A stretch of DNA of 5,276 bases, taken from NCBI GenBank assembly GCA_902476665.1, contig CABSEO010000179.1, forward strand, positions 1 to 5,276. The letters run 5' to 3'. The notes below the pieces were generated by a model. That model saw only the letters and a list, made by a program, of their open reading frames with translations. It was not told where the DNA came from and ran no database searches. The DNA is from an uncultured Emergencia sp. Its GTDB lineage: Bacteria; Bacillota; Clostridia; Peptostreptococcales; Anaerovoracaceae. This document shows, piece after piece, positions 4,418-5,276 of the stretch (the stretch's first letter is position 1; every line of letters starts with the position of its first letter). The position numbers and the translations under genes are program-made.

Positions 4418-5276
4418 ATGTTTGAAAACTTCGCTTTCCCTGAACGGGATAAGAAGATTGTGGGATATCACTTTCCATGTCCTAATGCATCTTATGTAAT
4501 GTGTCTGGTTCATGGGATCGGTGAACATGCCGGCAGGTATGAGAGATTGGCTGAAGCTCTCAATCACAAAGGGATTGCGATTATTTCCATGGATCTGAGA
4601 GGACATGGTATTTCTCCAGGTGTTCGCGGGGATACAGCACCGAGAAAACAAGTTCTGGCAGATATCGATGCACTGATTTGCAGAGCGGAAGAGTTTTATC
4701 CGGGGCTTCCTGTAACTTTGTATGGTCATAGTATGGGCGGGAATATTTGTCTTGACTATATGGGTCGGGGAAATGAGAATGACAGAATTTCTAAATACAT
4801 CATTTCTGCTCCGTGGATTAAACTTGTGATGCAGGTGCCTGCTCTGCTGCTGCCCGTTGTCAGGGCAGCTTCAAAGATTGCGCCGAAAATGACCATCAGT
4901 CAGCATATCGATGAAAAAGCACTGGGTAATTTGAAATATGTACGCCCTTATACATCGGATCCGCTGGTGCATTCCAGAATTTCACTGCGCTGTGCGGTGG
5001 ATGGTTTTGATATCGGAAATGCGATTTATGCCGGAACCCATCCCGATCATGGTCAGGCTCACGGGAAACCTTTTCTCCTAATGCATGGAGATGCGGATAA
5101 AATCTGCTCACCGGATGGAAGCAGGCATCTTGCTGAAAGACTTTCCCGGGAAGAGAAATTCACTTACATAGAATGGAAGGGTTACTGTCATGAAATTCAT
5201 AACGGAGGACCTGAATCCACGGGAGATGAAGTGTTTTATCCCCAATTAGGTGTAAAACTCTGCTCGATGGCGGGCG
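4418..5276 (+). CDS. Alpha/beta hydrolase, monoacylglycerol lipase (serine aminopeptidase S33) type, 3' partial
   Basis: The first 286 residues of an alpha/beta hydrolase; the frame is open to the right edge. Family landmarks are clear: oxyanion-loop motif VHGIGEHAGRY (31-41), DLRGHGISPGVRG (59-71), nucleophile elbow GHSMGG with S105, then HGDADKICSP with D227, and GYCHEIHN with H258. S105-D227-H258 correspond to the catalytic triad of human monoacylglycerol lipase. A hydrophobic stretch at about 137-150 lies in the cap region and could contact lipid substrates or the membrane. The likely reaction is hydrolysis of monoacylglycerol or a related ester; lysophospholipase activity is an alternative. 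No signal peptide is seen. The ATG follows AAAGGAG (4402-4408) with 9 nt spacing. The gene diverges from the small zinc-ribbon gene and has its own promoter candidate, so it is not part of the upstream operon. The residues after about 270 do not obviously match the usual final helix. Confidence 0.9.
   Translation, partial: MFENFAFPERDKKIVGYHFPCPNASYVMCLVHGIGEHAGRYERLAEALNHKGIAIISMDLRGHGISPGVRGDTAPRKQVLADIDALICRAEEFYPGLPVTLYGHSMGGNICLDYMGRGNENDRISKYIISAPWIKLVMQVPALLLPVVRAASKIAPKMTISQHIDEKALGNLKYVRPYTSDPLVHSRISLRCAVDGFDIGNAIYAGTHPDHGQAHGKPFLLMHGDADKICSPDGSRHLAERLSREEKFTYIEWKGYCHEIHNGGPESTGDEVFYPQLGVKLCSMAG

Noticed and set aside
4265..4729. Upstream in-frame extension of the small minus-strand gene to 192 residues, including a KMPK..KMPK repeat
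   Set aside because: It would run antisense through the hydrolase start and the divergent promoter region, the KMPK repeat is just the T-rich DNA direct repeat read backwards, and the ribosome binding site at 4277-4271 marks the true start.
4896..5111. A 71-codon minus-strand frame
   Set aside because: Antisense to the hydrolase, which has an intact catalytic triad; no ribosome binding site or recognisable domain.

Overview
The window looks like a housekeeping stretch from a low-GC Firmicute of class Clostridia, probably a Lachnospiraceae-type anaerobe. This rests on gene order (yggS-sepF-yggT-divIVA-lspA-rluA family), strong AGGAGG ribosome binding sites, and the flavoredoxin-like and monoacylglycerol-lipase-like genes that follow. 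The genus cannot be fixed by reading alone.

Positions 1-4039 hold seven co-directional plus-strand genes: the 3' half of yggS (PLP homeostasis), sepF (FtsZ-membrane tether), a yggT/ylmG membrane protein, divIVA (curved-membrane scaffold), lspA (signal peptidase II), an RluA/RluD-family pseudouridine synthase, and a flavin reductase-like protein. Gaps between them run from 1 to 48 nt, so one operon is likely; its main promoter lies outside the window. The first four genes are the ylm division cluster found near ftsZ in Gram-positives. The usual S4-domain gene ylmH between yggT and divIVA is absent. A partly bidirectional terminator hairpin overlaps the stop codon of the flavin reductase gene and closes the block.

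Positions 4056-4417 are a short convergent/divergent region. A 37-residue four-cysteine (Gin-like) zinc-ribbon candidate is encoded on the minus strand with a very good ribosome binding site. It faces the operon end-to-end and diverges from the next gene. The divergent spacer carries back-to-back promoter candidates, a 14-bp direct repeat with a 21-bp period, and one arm of a 12-bp inverted repeat that brackets the small gene. From 4418 a plus-strand alpha/beta hydrolase of the monoacylglycerol lipase type runs off the right edge.

No undescribed multi-gene system is visible. The most interesting signals are small: a hairpin between the lspA Shine-Dalgarno and its ATG that would restore normal spacing, a thrice-repeated threonine motif in the DivIVA tail, and the repeats around the small zinc-ribbon gene.
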